Positions 1-7,997 are shown, counted from the first letter of the stretch. The stretch is 64,000 nt of DNA from Bifidobacterium catenulatum PV20-2 (GCF_000800455.1 NZ_CP007456.1:620001-684000), one strand, 5' to 3'. The notes: generated from the letters alone by a model not told the origin. A program made the numbers and translations.

Positions 1-1535
1 CGAAAACGCAAGGCCCGAAGAAGTGGGTCTATGTGCTTGTCGCCGTCGTTGCGGTCATCGCCATCATCATTGGTGTTAACGCTTTCCGAAACCATAGTGA
101 ATCCAACAACGCGAATGGTACATCGGCCAAAGCCGACACCGTTACTGTGGGTCTGAAACTTTCCCCGGTCAGCCTTGACATTCGTCAACAGTCCGGAGCC
201 GCGCTCGAACAGATCCTCGACGGCAATGTCTACGAGGGACTGGTGTCGCGCGATTCGAACAACAAGGTCCAGCCAAGCATCGCCAAATCCTGGGACATTT
301 CCAAGGACGGTAAGACCTATACGTTCCATCTCAATGACAAGATGAACTTCTCCAACGGCCACAAGCTTGATTCGGCCGACGTGGTATGGTCCATCAACCA
401 GCTCATCGAGAAGCAGTATCTGGATTCCGACGCCATCGAAAGCGTCAGCAAGGTCGAGGCGGTCGACGCCGACACCGTGAAGATGACCCTTTCCGAACCG
501 GATTCGAACCTGCTGTGGAACCTCACCGGACGTCCGGGACTGGTGTTCGACAAGGACGCCAAGTACGACGCGAAAACCCAGGCCGTTGGTTCCGGACCGT
601 ACACCGTCGAATCCTTCGACCCGGGCAACAAGATCGTGCTCAAGGCCAATGCGAAGTACTGGGGCACCGCGCACAAGGCGCAGACCAACAAGGTGGTCAT
701 CCGCTTCTTCTCCGACGACAACGCCGCAGTTAACGCGCTCAAGAGCGGCGACGTGGATGTGCTCTCGCCGGTGAACGCCACGCTCGCCAAGGGGCTTGAC
801 AAGTCGAAGTATCAGGTCTCCGCGGCATCCGGAAGCGACAAGTTCGTGCTCGCCTTCAACTGCACCAATCCGAAGCTGGAAGACAAGCGCGTGCGCCAGG
901 CGATCCGCTACGCCATCAACCACAAGGAGATCATCGCGTCCCGCGGCAACGTCGACCAGACGCTCGGCGGTCCGATCCCATCCGTCGATCCTGGCTACGA
1001 GGACCTGACCGGCCTGTACCCGTACAATCCATCCAAGGCCAAGAAATTGCTGGGCGAAGCCGGATACTCTGTCGACAAGCCGCTGAAGCTCACCCTCACC
1101 TATGCCAACACGTATGGTCCCGAACTCGGCAACCAGCTTAAGAGCCAGCTCGCCAAGGTCGGCATCAACCTGACCATCAATTATGTGGAATTCTCCACTT
1201 GGCTGCAGGACGTGCACGCCAATGGCGACTATGAGCTTTCCTTGGTGGACCACGCGGAAAGCCACGATTTCTATTCGTGGACGAACCCGGAATACTACTT
1301 CCACTACAACAGCGAGAAGGTTCAGGAACTGTATGCCAAGTCGCTGGCCTCCACCGATTCCGCGACCAGCGAGAAGTACCTCAAGCAGGCGGCGCGTACC
1401 GTCAGCGAGGACGCTCCCGCGGATTGGCTGTTCGGATACCGTGTGACGGTCGCCCGCGACAAGAATCTTCACGGCTTCCCGGGCAAGCTTACGCAGATCC
1501 TGCTGCCGCTATGGCAGGTCTACAAGACCAAGTAA
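1..1535 (+). CDS. Peptide/nickel-type ABC transporter substrate-binding protein (5' end outside window)
   Basis: Extracytoplasmic solute-binding protein of SBP family 5, feeding the permeases and ATPases that follow. The reading frame is open back to base 3 (KTQGPKKWVYV...), so the true start lies left of the window and a GTG at 33 is only internal. The visible N-terminus is a positively charged stretch plus one hydrophobic segment (VLVAVVAVIAIIIG) with no lipobox cysteine, so it appears anchored by a transmembrane helix or uncleaved signal rather than as a lipoprotein, unlike the other binding proteins in this window. The mature part has the usual family pattern (SLDIRQQ..., YEGLVSRDSNN, VVWSINQLIEK, GSGPYTVESFDPGN). 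It lies 10 bp ahead of the first permease. The substrate (oligopeptide, dipeptide, nickel) cannot be told from sequence. Confidence 0.9.
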   Translation, partial: KTQGPKKWVYVLVAVVAVIAIIIGVNAFRNHSESNNANGTSAKADTVTVGLKLSPVSLDIRQQSGAALEQILDGNVYEGLVSRDSNNKVQPSIAKSWDISKDGKTYTFHLNDKMNFSNGHKLDSADVVWSINQLIEKQYLDSDAIESVSKVEAVDADTVKMTLSEPDSNLLWNLTGRPGLVFDKDAKYDAKTQAVGSGPYTVESFDPGNKIVLKANAKYWGTAHKAQTNKVVIRFFSDDNAAVNALKSGDVDVLSPVNATLAKGLDKSKYQVSAASGSDKFVLAFNCTNPKLEDKRVRQAIRYAINHKEIIASRGNVDQTLGGPIPSVDPGYEDLTGLYPYNPSKAKKLLGEAGYSVDKPLKLTLTYANTYGPELGNQLKSQLAKVGINLTINYVEFSTWLQDVHANGDYELSLVDHAESHDFYSWTNPEYYFHYNSEKVQELYAKSLASTDSATSEKYLKQAARTVSEDAPADWLFGYRVTVARDKNLHGFPGKLTQILLPLWQVYKTK

Positions 1536-1545
1536 GTTACCGGTA

Positions 1546-2526
1546 ATGAAATTTATCATCCAACGGCTGGGGCTGTTCATCGCGGCCCTGGCCGGTCTTT
1601 CTCTTTTGGTGTTTCTCGCACTGCGCATCCTTCCCGGCGACGTCGCCGCGGTGATTGCGGGAACGAAGGCGACACCCGAACGCATCGCCGCGTTGCGCTC
1701 GCAGCTCGGACTTGACCGTTCTTATCCGGCGCAATACGTGGATTGGATACTTGATCTGCTGCACGGCGATTTCGGAACATCCGTGATCAGTGGGCGTTCC
1801 GTCGCATCCCAAGTGACGGAACGTGTCGGTATCACCTTTCCTCTGATCGTTATGAGCCTGGCTATCGCACTGGCCATAGGGCTTCCGCTGGGATGCGCTG
1901 CCGTGCTGACCCGCAATCCGCATCTGCGTGGCCTGTTCCATGTGATCGCCATCGTCGCGGGCGCCATCCCCGCGTTGTGGGGCGGACTGCTGCTGATTCT
2001 GCTGTTCGCTCGCGGCAGCGGATTGTTCGGATTGTTCCCATCCCAAGGTTTTCCTGATGAAGGATGGTCGGATCCATCATCCGCATTGTCTCCTCTTGTA
2101 TTGCCGTCAGTTGCTACCGGTATCACTGCGGGGGCATCGGTAATGCGGTACACGCGTGCGGCGGTCGGCGACATGGCCTCGTCGCAGGCGGTCGATATGG
2201 CAATGGCATGCGGCATGACCCGCAAGCAGGCGATATTGAAGGTCGCCTTGCGTCTTGCCACGCCGCAGCTCGTATCGGTGATCGGCCTGACCTTCGCGCA
2301 TATGGTCACCGGCGTGATGGTGGTGGAGAACCTGTTCGCGCTTCCCGGACTTGGCGCCATGCTCGTCACCGATGTCGGCAACCGCGACCTTACCTCCGTG
2401 CAAAGCGAGCTGTTCCTGCTTGCGGCGTTGTTCCTGTTGCTGGGGTTTGCAGTCGATTTGGCACACCGTGCGTTGGACCCACGTCTCAAAAGCGCGGGCG
2501 TCGGCTCGCAGGAGGTGTCCGCATGA
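1546..2526 (+). CDS. Peptide/nickel-type ABC transporter permease (DppB/NikB-like)
   Basis: Integral membrane subunit (326 aa) of a family 5 ABC importer. It starts with the typical MKFIIQRLGLFIAALAGLSLL membrane segment, followed by the LPGD loop and the LRSQLGLD motif of this family. The cytoplasmic EAA-type loop that contacts the ATPase is visible at about residues 205-230 (VDMAMACGMTRKQAILKVAL). About six membrane spans fit. The gene overlaps the next permease by 4 bp (ATGA at 2523-2526), indicating translational coupling in one operon. Confidence 0.92.
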   Translation: MKFIIQRLGLFIAALAGLSLLVFLALRILPGDVAAVIAGTKATPERIAALRSQLGLDRSYPAQYVDWILDLLHGDFGTSVISGRSVASQVTERVGITFPLIVMSLAIALAIGLPLGCAAVLTRNPHLRGLFHVIAIVAGAIPALWGGLLLILLFARGSGLFGLFPSQGFPDEGWSDPSSALSPLVLPSVATGITAGASVMRYTRAAVGDMASSQAVDMAMACGMTRKQAILKVALRLATPQLVSVIGLTFAHMVTGVMVVENLFALPGLGAMLVTDVGNRDLTSVQSELFLLAALFLLLGFAVDLAHRALDPRLKSAGVGSQEVSA

Positions 2527-3467
2527 CCGATTCGAACAATCGAAAAACATCGCCCAAACCCGTGTCATACGCGACGGTTCCGGACGGAGACAAGCGCACG
2601 GCAGCAGGGTCGTCGGCAGCGAAGACGGTCATCGCATCCATCTGGCATACCGGCGGTGGCAAATACGCGATGATCGTCATCGGACTCTGGGTCGCAGTAT
2701 CGGCCATATCGCTGTTCTGGACGCCGTACCGTCTCTTGGACACCGATGGCTACCATGTCTGGGCGTCACCATCCGGTTCCCATCCGCTGGGTACGGACGG
2801 TGTCGGTTCTGATGTGCTGAGTTGGCTGATGGCGGGATCTCGTACCAATCTGGCGATAGCGTTGCTCACTGTATGCGTCGCCGCTGCGGTCGGTCTGCTG
2901 CTCGTCGCAGCCATGGTGTCACGCAACAGTGCGTTTGCTTCCACATCGGTGGTCGTCGTGGACGCGCTGATCTCCCTGCCCACCGTACTGATCGCATTGA
3001 TTCTCACAGTGCCGTTCGGAGCTTCGGCCGCGGTCATCGTCATCTCCTGCGGATTCGCATACGGCATGAATCTGGCAAGGATTCTGCGCCCAGCCGCCAT
3101 GCTTGCGGTGCGTTCGCCATACGTTGAGGCGTCATTATGGGCCGGGGCCAGTCCGATTCGCGTGTTCTTCACGCATGTCCTGCCGAATACCCTGCCTGTG
3201 CTCAGCGTGCAGCTTTCCATCAGCGCCGGCACCTCGTTGCTTGCCGAGGCGGGATTGACCTACCTTGGCGTGGGAGTCGGTTCGGGCGTTCCCAGTTGGG
3301 GGCACTCGCTGTCCACGTCGGTCAGATTCATCAGCATCTATCCTATGGCCGTGCTATGGCCGGGTCTGGTGGTCACTGTGGTCGTCATCGCGTTGAACCT
3401 TTTCGGAGATGCGCTGCGTGACGCCATCGACCCATTGACGAATTCGTCATTGAGGAACATCTCATGA
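2523..3467 (+). CDS. Peptide/nickel-type ABC transporter permease (DppC/NikC-like)
   Basis: Second permease, 314 aa. The frame is open further upstream, but the start at 2523 overlaps the preceding stop as ATGA and leaves a normal family length. An N-terminal cytoplasmic tail of about 45 residues precedes the first membrane span (YAMIVIGLWVAVSAISLFW), followed by HPLGTDGVGSDVLS, a DppC hallmark. The EAA loop is seen as YVEASLWAGASPIRVFFTHVLPN. It overlaps the next gene by 4 bp at 3464. Confidence 0.92.
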   Translation: MTDSNNRKTSPKPVSYATVPDGDKRTAAGSSAAKTVIASIWHTGGGKYAMIVIGLWVAVSAISLFWTPYRLLDTDGYHVWASPSGSHPLGTDGVGSDVLSWLMAGSRTNLAIALLTVCVAAAVGLLLVAAMVSRNSAFASTSVVVVDALISLPTVLIALILTVPFGASAAVIVISCGFAYGMNLARILRPAAMLAVRSPYVEASLWAGASPIRVFFTHVLPNTLPVLSVQLSISAGTSLLAEAGLTYLGVGVGSGVPSWGHSLSTSVRFISIYPMAVLWPGLVVTVVVIALNLFGDALRDAIDPLTNSSLRNIS

Positions 3468-4246
3468 GCGTGAATATTCGGAATCTCGATATCTCCATCA
3501 ACGGCAATCCAATCGTGCATGATGTGCAGTTGACCATTGCGGACGGCGAACGCGTGGGGCTGATCGGCTCATCCGGCTCCGGCAAGTCGATGATCGCCAA
3601 AGCCATGATGGGACTCCTCCCCAGTATGGCGCAGGTATGCGGCGACATCGACTTGGATGGTACGCATGCCGTCGGCGCCACCGATGAGGTCATGGCCAAC
3701 TTGCGTGGCCGCTCCGTGGGCATGGTGTTCCAGAACCCATCCGTCGCGTTGAATCCCGTGATGACAGTGGCCCAGCAGGTCGGATTGCCGCTGTACCTCC
3801 ATTACGACCTAACGCTTGAAGAGCGGGTGAAGCGTGTCAAGACGATGCTGTCGAAAGTCGGTCTTGCCGAGGATACGCTGCTCAAATATCCACATGAGCT
3901 GTCGGGCGGCCAGCAGCAGCGCGTCGGCATCGCCACGGCGTTAATCACCTCGCCGAGACTGATCATCGCCGACGAGCCTACTACGGCATTGGATTCGATC
4001 ACACAGCGGCAGATCGTCGATCTACTGACTTCGCTGGTCGACGATTCCGGCGCGTCCATGCTGTTCATCACCCATGATTTTTCGGTGCTGCGTCGCGCCA
4101 CCACCCGATGCTACGTGCTATCCGAAGGGCATGTCGTGGAATCCGGCGCGACTTCCATGCTGCTGGAGCGTCCCACGACGCCCGAAGCCACAAATCTGGT
4201 CCGGGCTGCGCGCGAACTTTCGCTCGATGTCGAAGGAGGACGATGA
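3464..4246 (+). CDS. Peptide/nickel-type ABC transporter ATPase (DppD/NikD-like)
   Basis: Cytoplasmic ATPase, 260 aa. Walker A is GSSGSGKS, signature LSGGQQQR, Walker [13 protein letters not shown], followed by the H-loop ITHDFSVL. It is shorter than OppD/DppD proteins (about 320-330 aa) and lacks most of their C-terminal extension; the length fits the NikD type better, so nickel or another small substrate stays possible. The start overlaps the previous stop by 4 bp, and the end overlaps the next start in the same way. Confidence 0.92.
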   Translation: MSVNIRNLDISINGNPIVHDVQLTIADGERVGLIGSSGSGKSMIAKAMMGLLPSMAQVCGDIDLDGTHAVGATDEVMANLRGRSVGMVFQNPSVALNPVMTVAQQVGLPLYLHYDLTLEERVKRVKTMLSKVGLAEDTLLKYPHELSGGQQQRVGIATALITSPRLIIADEPTTALDSITQRQIVDLLTSLVDDSGASMLFITHDFSVLRRATTRCYVLSEGHVVESGATSMLLERPTTPEATNLVRAARELSLDVEGGR

Positions 4247-5016
4247 TGGCCGAACCGACCATTCTGCTCGAAGGACGTGGCATCGACAAGTTCTTCGGCA
4301 AAGGCAGGCAACGCAGACAGGTGCTGTTCGGCGTGGATATCACGGTCTACGCGGGGGAGTGCCTTGCCGTGATCGGCGGCTCCGGATCGGGAAAGACCAC
4401 GCTTACGCGTGTGTTGCTCGGTTTGGAAGATGCCGATGCCGGCGACATACGCTATCGCGGTGAGGTTCTGCGCAAGCAGACCGCGAAATCGTTGCGTAGC
4501 CAGTCCGGACTGGTATTCCAGAATCCATTCGATTCGTTGGATCCGCGATGGCGTGTCGCGAAATCCGTCATGGAGCCGTTGCGGTTGCGCCACCACGACT
4601 GGTCACCTGAACAGATTTCGGCGCGTGTGGACGACGCTTTCCTCAGGGTAAGCCTCGATCCGACGGTATACCGGAATCGCTTCCCCATGGATCTATCCGG
4701 AGGACAGGCACAACGTGCCGCGATCGCCCGCGCCATCGTCGACCATCCGACCGTGTTGCTTGCTGACGAGCCGATGAGCGCCATCGACGTTGCCGCACGC
4801 GTGCAGATTCTCGAATCGTTCAAGGCGATCCGTGCCGCCGAACCGGAGATGGCGCTCATCATGGTGTCTCATGATCTGGGTGTTGTCCAACACATAGCCG
4901 ACCGCATCATGGTGGTCCATGACGGGCATGCCGTCGAAATCGGAACGGCCGCCCAAGTGCTGGAACATCCGAAAAACGACTATACGAAACGGTTGGTTGA
5001 CGCCGCTTCGATGTGA
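4243..5016 (+). CDS. Peptide/nickel-type ABC transporter ATPase (DppF/NikE-like)
   Basis: Second ATPase, 257 aa. Walker A GGSGSGKT, signature LSGGQAQR, Walker B VLLADEPMSAID, H-loop VSHDLGVV, and a C-terminal HPKNDYTKRLV segment typical of peptide-family ATPases. The start is the ATG overlapping the preceding stop (ATGATG at 4243-4248; the second ATG is an alternative), preceded by AAGGAGGA. It is the last gene of the operon; a strong terminator follows 10 bp after the stop. Its C-terminus resembles the degraded ATPase fragment at 39945-40106. Confidence 0.92.
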   Translation: MMAEPTILLEGRGIDKFFGKGRQRRQVLFGVDITVYAGECLAVIGGSGSGKTTLTRVLLGLEDADAGDIRYRGEVLRKQTAKSLRSQSGLVFQNPFDSLDPRWRVAKSVMEPLRLRHHDWSPEQISARVDDAFLRVSLDPTVYRNRFPMDLSGGQAQRAAIARAIVDHPTVLLADEPMSAIDVAARVQILESFKAIRAAEPEMALIMVSHDLGVVQHIADRIMVVHDGHAVEIGTAAQVLEHPKNDYTKRLVDAASM

Positions 5017-5025
5017 TGGCCTCCC

Positions 5026-5072
5026 GCAAAAACTAACCCATGTCCGCTATTCGGACATGGGTTAGTTTTTGC
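5026..5072 (+). terminator. Perfect 21-bp hairpin terminator of the ABC operon
   Basis: Arms 5026-5046 and 5052-5072 are perfectly complementary around a 5-nt loop; the inner arms start with AAAAACTAACCC and end with GGGTTAGTTTTT. The T-run sits in the right arm on the plus strand and an equivalent run exists on the minus strand, so it could act in both directions. Its right edge abuts the promoter of the poly-cysteine leader. Confidence 0.88.
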
Positions 5073-5087
5073 CGCCGGAGGATGTGC

Positions 5088-5100
5088 TATCGTATGGCTC
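5088..5100 (+). promoter_or_regulatory. Candidate -10 element for a leaderless transcript
   Basis: TATCGT at 5088-5093 fits the actinobacterial TANNNT -10 pattern and ends exactly 7 nt before the ATG at 5101, the spacing expected when transcription starts at the A of the start codon. No clear -35 hexamer is visible at 17 bp upstream (GTTTTT lies there, inside the terminator arm). Transcript mapping would decide it. Confidence 0.5.
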
Positions 5101-5133
5101 ATGTTCAATTTCTCATGTTGTTGCTGTCGCTGA
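5101..5133 (+). CDS. Poly-cysteine leader peptide (MFNFSCCCCR), candidate cysteine attenuator
   Basis: A 10-codon ORF reads M-F-N-F-S-C-C-C-C-R-stop, with the four Cys codons TGT TGT TGC TGT at 5116-5127. It begins 319 nt before a cystathionine beta-synthase-type gene. Poly-cysteine upstream ORFs, often leaderless, act as cysteine-responsive attenuators ahead of cys genes in mycobacteria and have been predicted in other actinobacteria. Immediately after the stop a hairpin can form (CGCCC-GAG-GGGCG core, 5138-5150, flanked by CCA/TGG). Inference: ribosome progress across the Cys codons reports cysteinyl-tRNA supply and sets expression of the downstream pair. A GGAGGA lies 18 nt upstream, too far for normal initiation here, but it could serve an overlapping ORF at 5094-5171 in another frame. 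Confidence 0.65.
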   Translation: MFNFSCCCCR

Positions 5134-5419
5134 CCAACCGCCCGAGGGGCGCGTGGTTCATCGAAGCATAACTTGAGACAGGACATTCTTTCGGCATCCG
5201 CATTCTAGTGGGATGCCATTTCGTCGCACAAGAATCATCCCATAGCCAGTGCCTTATGCGGTTGGCATGCTGCGGCTGCATATGCGGATGAACTGCGGTG
5301 AAAACACCATCGCAGGTCCCGTTTCCAAAATTGCAAGTGACAAACGCGAGCTTCTCGAAATCAAAAACAACGAAATCATCCATCGGAAGCCAATAAACAA
5401 TCATTTGCAAGGAAACGCC
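5134..5419 (+). promoter_or_regulatory. Long structured 5' leader of the cbs-like gene
   Basis: About 286 nt without a credible gene. It holds the stem right after the leader-peptide stop (core 5138-5150), a second hairpin with arms GGCATCC (5193-5199) and GGATGCC (5211-5217), and GCAT-rich repeats around 5260-5290. No T-box sequence or terminator T-run was recognised, so any control is more likely at translation or by Rho than by an intrinsic terminator. An in-frame extension of the cbs ORF runs back to 5249 but has no ribosome binding site. Confidence 0.45.
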
Positions 5420-6430
5420 ATGACCATCCACAATTCCCTTTCCGAACTCATCGGCAACACTCCGCTCGTCAAACTCAACCACGTGACCGACGGCATCAAA
5501 GCCACCGTCGCCGTCAAAGTCGAATATTTCAATCCGGGAGGTTCCTCTAAAGACCGCATCGCGGAACGTATCATTGACGCGGCCGAACGCAGCGGCGAAC
5601 TCAAGCCGGGCGGTGTGATTGTAGAGCCGACCTCCGGCAACACCGGCGTCGGACTTGCCCTCGTGGCGCAGCAGCGCGGCTACCGCACCATTTTCACCCT
5701 GCCGGACAAGGTTTCCGAAGCCAAGCGCGCGGTACTCCGCGCATACGGTGCAGAAGTGGTCGTAACCCCTACCGATGCTGGTCCGGATGATCCGCGCTCC
5801 TACTACCAGGTGGCGGAACGTCTCGCCAAAGCAATTCCGGGAGGGTACCGCCCGAACCAGTACGACAATCCGAACGGGCCGGAAAGCCACTACCACACCA
5901 CCGGTCCGGAAATCTGGGAAGCCAGCGATCATCAGGTCACACATTTCGTGGCTGGCATTGGCACCGGCGGCACCATTTCCGGCACCGGCCGTTACCTGAA
6001 AGAAGCTTCCAACGGCAAAGTACAGGTGATTGGAGCCGATCCGGAAGGCTCCATCTACTCCAATCCGGACGACGTGCACCAGTACAGCATCGAAGGAGTC
6101 GGCGAGGATTTCTATCCGAAAGCTTTCGACCGTGAGCTTCCCGACGAAATCGTGCAGGTCAACGATGCCGAAGCGTTCGAAATGACCCGCCGTTTGGCTG
6201 CGGAGGAAGGCCTGCTGGTCGGAGGGTCGTCCGGCATGGCCGTTATGGCGGCCCTCAAATACGCTCGCGAGCATGATTTGGATGAAAACCAGCTGGTAGT
6301 GGCGCTGCTGCCCGATTCCGGCCGCAGCTATATGGAAAAGATTTTCAACGACGATTGGATGCGTGCCAACGGATTCGCCGACGTTGTGGAACGCACGTCC
6401 AAGCCAAGTCTTGCGGAGCGGTATCTGTAA
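5420..6430 (+). CDS. Cystathionine beta-synthase-type PLP enzyme without regulatory CBS domains
   Basis: Fold type II PLP enzyme, 336 aa, condensing serine (or an activated serine) with homocysteine or sulfide. The PLP lysine is K44 in NPGGSSKDR; the substrate loop PTSGNTGVGLAL and the phosphate-binding GIGTGGTISGTGRYLKE are present. The spelling GGSSKDR and the stretches around it resemble mycobacterial Cbs more than CysK, and a gamma-family enzyme follows, so cystathionine synthesis is favoured; cysteine synthase activity is the alternative. The chain stops soon after the catalytic core (PDSGRSYMEK...), so the C-terminal CBS-domain pair of many Cbs proteins is absent. Start 5420 is chosen for the AAGGAA 6-9 nt upstream. 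Likely controlled by the poly-Cys leader. Confidence 0.88.
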   Translation: MTIHNSLSELIGNTPLVKLNHVTDGIKATVAVKVEYFNPGGSSKDRIAERIIDAAERSGELKPGGVIVEPTSGNTGVGLALVAQQRGYRTIFTLPDKVSEAKRAVLRAYGAEVVVTPTDAGPDDPRSYYQVAERLAKAIPGGYRPNQYDNPNGPESHYHTTGPEIWEASDHQVTHFVAGIGTGGTISGTGRYLKEASNGKVQVIGADPEGSIYSNPDDVHQYSIEGVGEDFYPKAFDRELPDEIVQVNDAEAFEMTRRLAAEEGLLVGGSSGMAVMAALKYAREHDLDENQLVVALLPDSGRSYMEKIFNDDWMRANGFADVVERTSKPSLAERYL

Positions 6431-6509
6431 ACCGCCGATCAGCTGTTTCACGACCATGTCCATTATTCGTTCAACCCAAACCATTCGCTATTTTCAAGGA
6501 GTTCCCATC

Positions 6510-7691
6510 ATGACCATCTCGACCAACACCGAAGCCCTGAACGCCACCGCACTCGCCACCCGCGCCATTCACGCAGGACAGGAACCCGATCCGACCACCG
6601 GAGCCGTGGTCACCCCTATTTATATGACATCCACGTTCAAGCAGGATGGTGTCGGCGGCCTGCGCAACGGTTATGATTACAGCCGTTCCATCAATCCGAC
6701 CCGCAATTCCTTCGACGAGCAGCTCGCCGCGGTCGAAGGCGCGAACTACGCGCTGAGCTTCGCCTCCGGACTGGCCGCCATCGACGTGCTGCTGCGTGCC
6801 ACGTTGAAGCCGGGCGACAATATTCTGCTTGGCAATGACGTGTATGGCGGAACCTACCGATTGCTTTCCAAGGTGTTCGTGCCGTGGGGCGTCGGCCTTG
6901 ACGTGGTGGACATCACCGACACGGCTGCCGTTTCCGTGGCGCTCAGCCAGAAGCAGTACCGGTACATTTGGGTGGAAACCCCGTCGAATCCGCTGCTCAG
7001 CATCACCGATATCGCGGCCACGTCAGCGGTCGCTCACGCGCATGGCACCAAAGTGGTGGTGGACAACACCTTCGCATCCCCGGTATTGCAGCATCCGTTG
7101 TCGGATGGCGCCGACGTGGTCGTATATTCCACCACAAAATACATCGGCGGCCATTCCGACGTGGTCGGCGGAGCGGTGGTGCTCAACGACAGGGAAATCC
7201 GCGATGAAGTGGCGTTCCTGCAGAATGCGGCCGGAGCCGTGCCATCTCCGTTCGACTCCTGGCTTGACATTCGTGGCCTCAAAACGTTGGATCTGCGCGT
7301 CAAGCAGCACAGCCGTAATGCCATGAAGGTGGCGCAATGGCTGGAAACCCGCCCTGAAGTGGAACGCGTATGGTATCCGGGACTGGAATCCCATCCAGGC
7401 CACGAGATTGCCGCACGACAGATGCATGGCGGATTCGGAGGCATGATCTCCGTGCAGATCGCAGCCGGATTCGAAGCAGCCAAGAAGTTCGCCGGTGCCA
7501 CGGAAGTGTTCACCCTGGCCGAGTCGTTGGGCGGCGTGGAATCCCTGATTGAGCATCCGGGTGCCATGACCCACGCTTCCGTCGCCGGTACCACGCTGGA
7601 AGTGCCCGCCAATCTCGTGCGACTTTCCGTCGGTCTTGAAGATGCTGACGATTTGATCGCAGATTTGGAACAGGCTTTTCGCCAGATCTAG
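6510..7691 (+). CDS. Cystathionine gamma-lyase / gamma-synthase (Cys/Met metabolism PLP enzyme)
   Basis: 393-aa fold type I PLP enzyme of the Cys/Met family. Visible motifs: SRSINPTRNSFDEQLA, the aromatic loop GNDVYGGTYRL, VDNTFASPVLQ and the PLP lysine K210 in YSTTKYIGGHSD. It lies 79 bp after the cbs-type gene with AAGGAG ahead of the ATG. The cbs-cgl order suggests reverse transsulfuration (homocysteine to cysteine via cystathionine), but the family cannot be split into lyase and synthase by eye. Two more gamma-family enzymes lie at 37.1-39.7 kb, so division of labour is likely. Confidence 0.88.
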   Translation: MTISTNTEALNATALATRAIHAGQEPDPTTGAVVTPIYMTSTFKQDGVGGLRNGYDYSRSINPTRNSFDEQLAAVEGANYALSFASGLAAIDVLLRATLKPGDNILLGNDVYGGTYRLLSKVFVPWGVGLDVVDITDTAAVSVALSQKQYRYIWVETPSNPLLSITDIAATSAVAHAHGTKVVVDNTFASPVLQHPLSDGADVVVYSTTKYIGGHSDVVGGAVVLNDREIRDEVAFLQNAAGAVPSPFDSWLDIRGLKTLDLRVKQHSRNAMKVAQWLETRPEVERVWYPGLESHPGHEIAARQMHGGFGGMISVQIAAGFEAAKKFAGATEVFTLAESLGGVESLIEHPGAMTHASVAGTTLEVPANLVRLSVGLEDADDLIADLEQAFRQI

Positions 7692-7722
7692 TAAAAACAG
7701 CTTGTGATAAAGCCATCATGAG

Positions 7723-7753
7723 AATGTGACAACTTTGTGTAATCTGTCACATT
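7723..7753. promoter_or_regulatory. Perfect 9-bp inverted repeat, operator-like
   Basis: AATGTGACA (7723-7731) and TGTCACATT (7745-7753) are exact inverted repeats separated by 13 bp. It lies just after the gamma-family gene and before a hairpin leader and an ABC remnant, so it may be the orphaned operator of the lost transporter. The GTGACA half-site is generic; the regulator is unknown. Confidence 0.5.
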
Positions 7754-7767
7754 GTTGCGACATGCAT

Positions 7768-7836
7768 AAATCCTCGCCATCGAATGAGCCGGAAGCGTAT
7801 CTTTTCCTCTCCCACTCAGGCTATGGCGAGGGTTTT
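7768..7836 (+). ncRNA. Hairpin leader or terminator-like RNA ahead of the ABC remnant
   Basis: Arms 7768-7780 (containing CCTCGCCAT) and 7823-7835 (containing ATGGCGAGG) pair over about 13 bp including one G-T; AGCC (7787-7790) can pair with GGCT (7819-7822) inside. The right arm runs into GGGTTTT, so it resembles an intrinsic terminator with a large internal loop. It could end the upstream transcript or be a relic regulatory leader. Confidence 0.4.
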
Positions 7837-7841
7837 ACCAT

Positions 7842-7970
7842 GTGAACGATCCGGACATCGTGCTCGCCGACGAACCGACCAGTGCGCTTGATTCCTACAC
7901 TTCCATGCAGATTATGGTTGGTGCCATCGTGCTGCCGGTCGGTAACGCCACTGCCCTCCGCACCGAGTAG
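7842..7970 (+). pseudogene. Collapsed MacB-type ABC exporter remnant (ATPase Walker B joined to a permease tail)
   Basis: A 42-codon stretch reads VNDPDIVLADEPTSALDSYT, the Walker B and D-loop of a LolD/MacB-type ATPase, then changes abruptly and ends in ATALRTE-stop, which resembles the C-terminal ALRTE of FtsX-type permeases. The simplest reading is one internal deletion that removed the rest of both genes and fused the ends in frame. No Walker A or signature motif is nearby, so it cannot be functional as an ATPase. The permease assignment of the tail is inference from a few residues. Confidence 0.6.
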
Positions 7971-7997
7971 AAGCGGTTTGATACTAGACTGCTGCGT

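Noticed and set aside
5134..5419. T-box or SAM riboswitch in the cbs leader
   Set aside because: No T-box sequence, no K-turn or SAM core pattern and no terminator were recognised; the poly-Cys ORF is a better explanation for control.
5249..5419. N-terminal extension of the cbs-type protein from ATG 5249
   Set aside because: The added residues match no part of the family and the ATG at 5420 has a ribosome binding site next to the conserved start.
5105..6484. 459-codon minus-strand open frame over the cbs-type gene
   Set aside because: It is the antisense shadow of a strongly supported PLP enzyme; the product resembles no family. The same holds for other long antisense frames such as 8673-10139 (over recQ), 15850-16998 (over dnaG), 34360-35649 (over the Liv ATPase) and 52003-53271.
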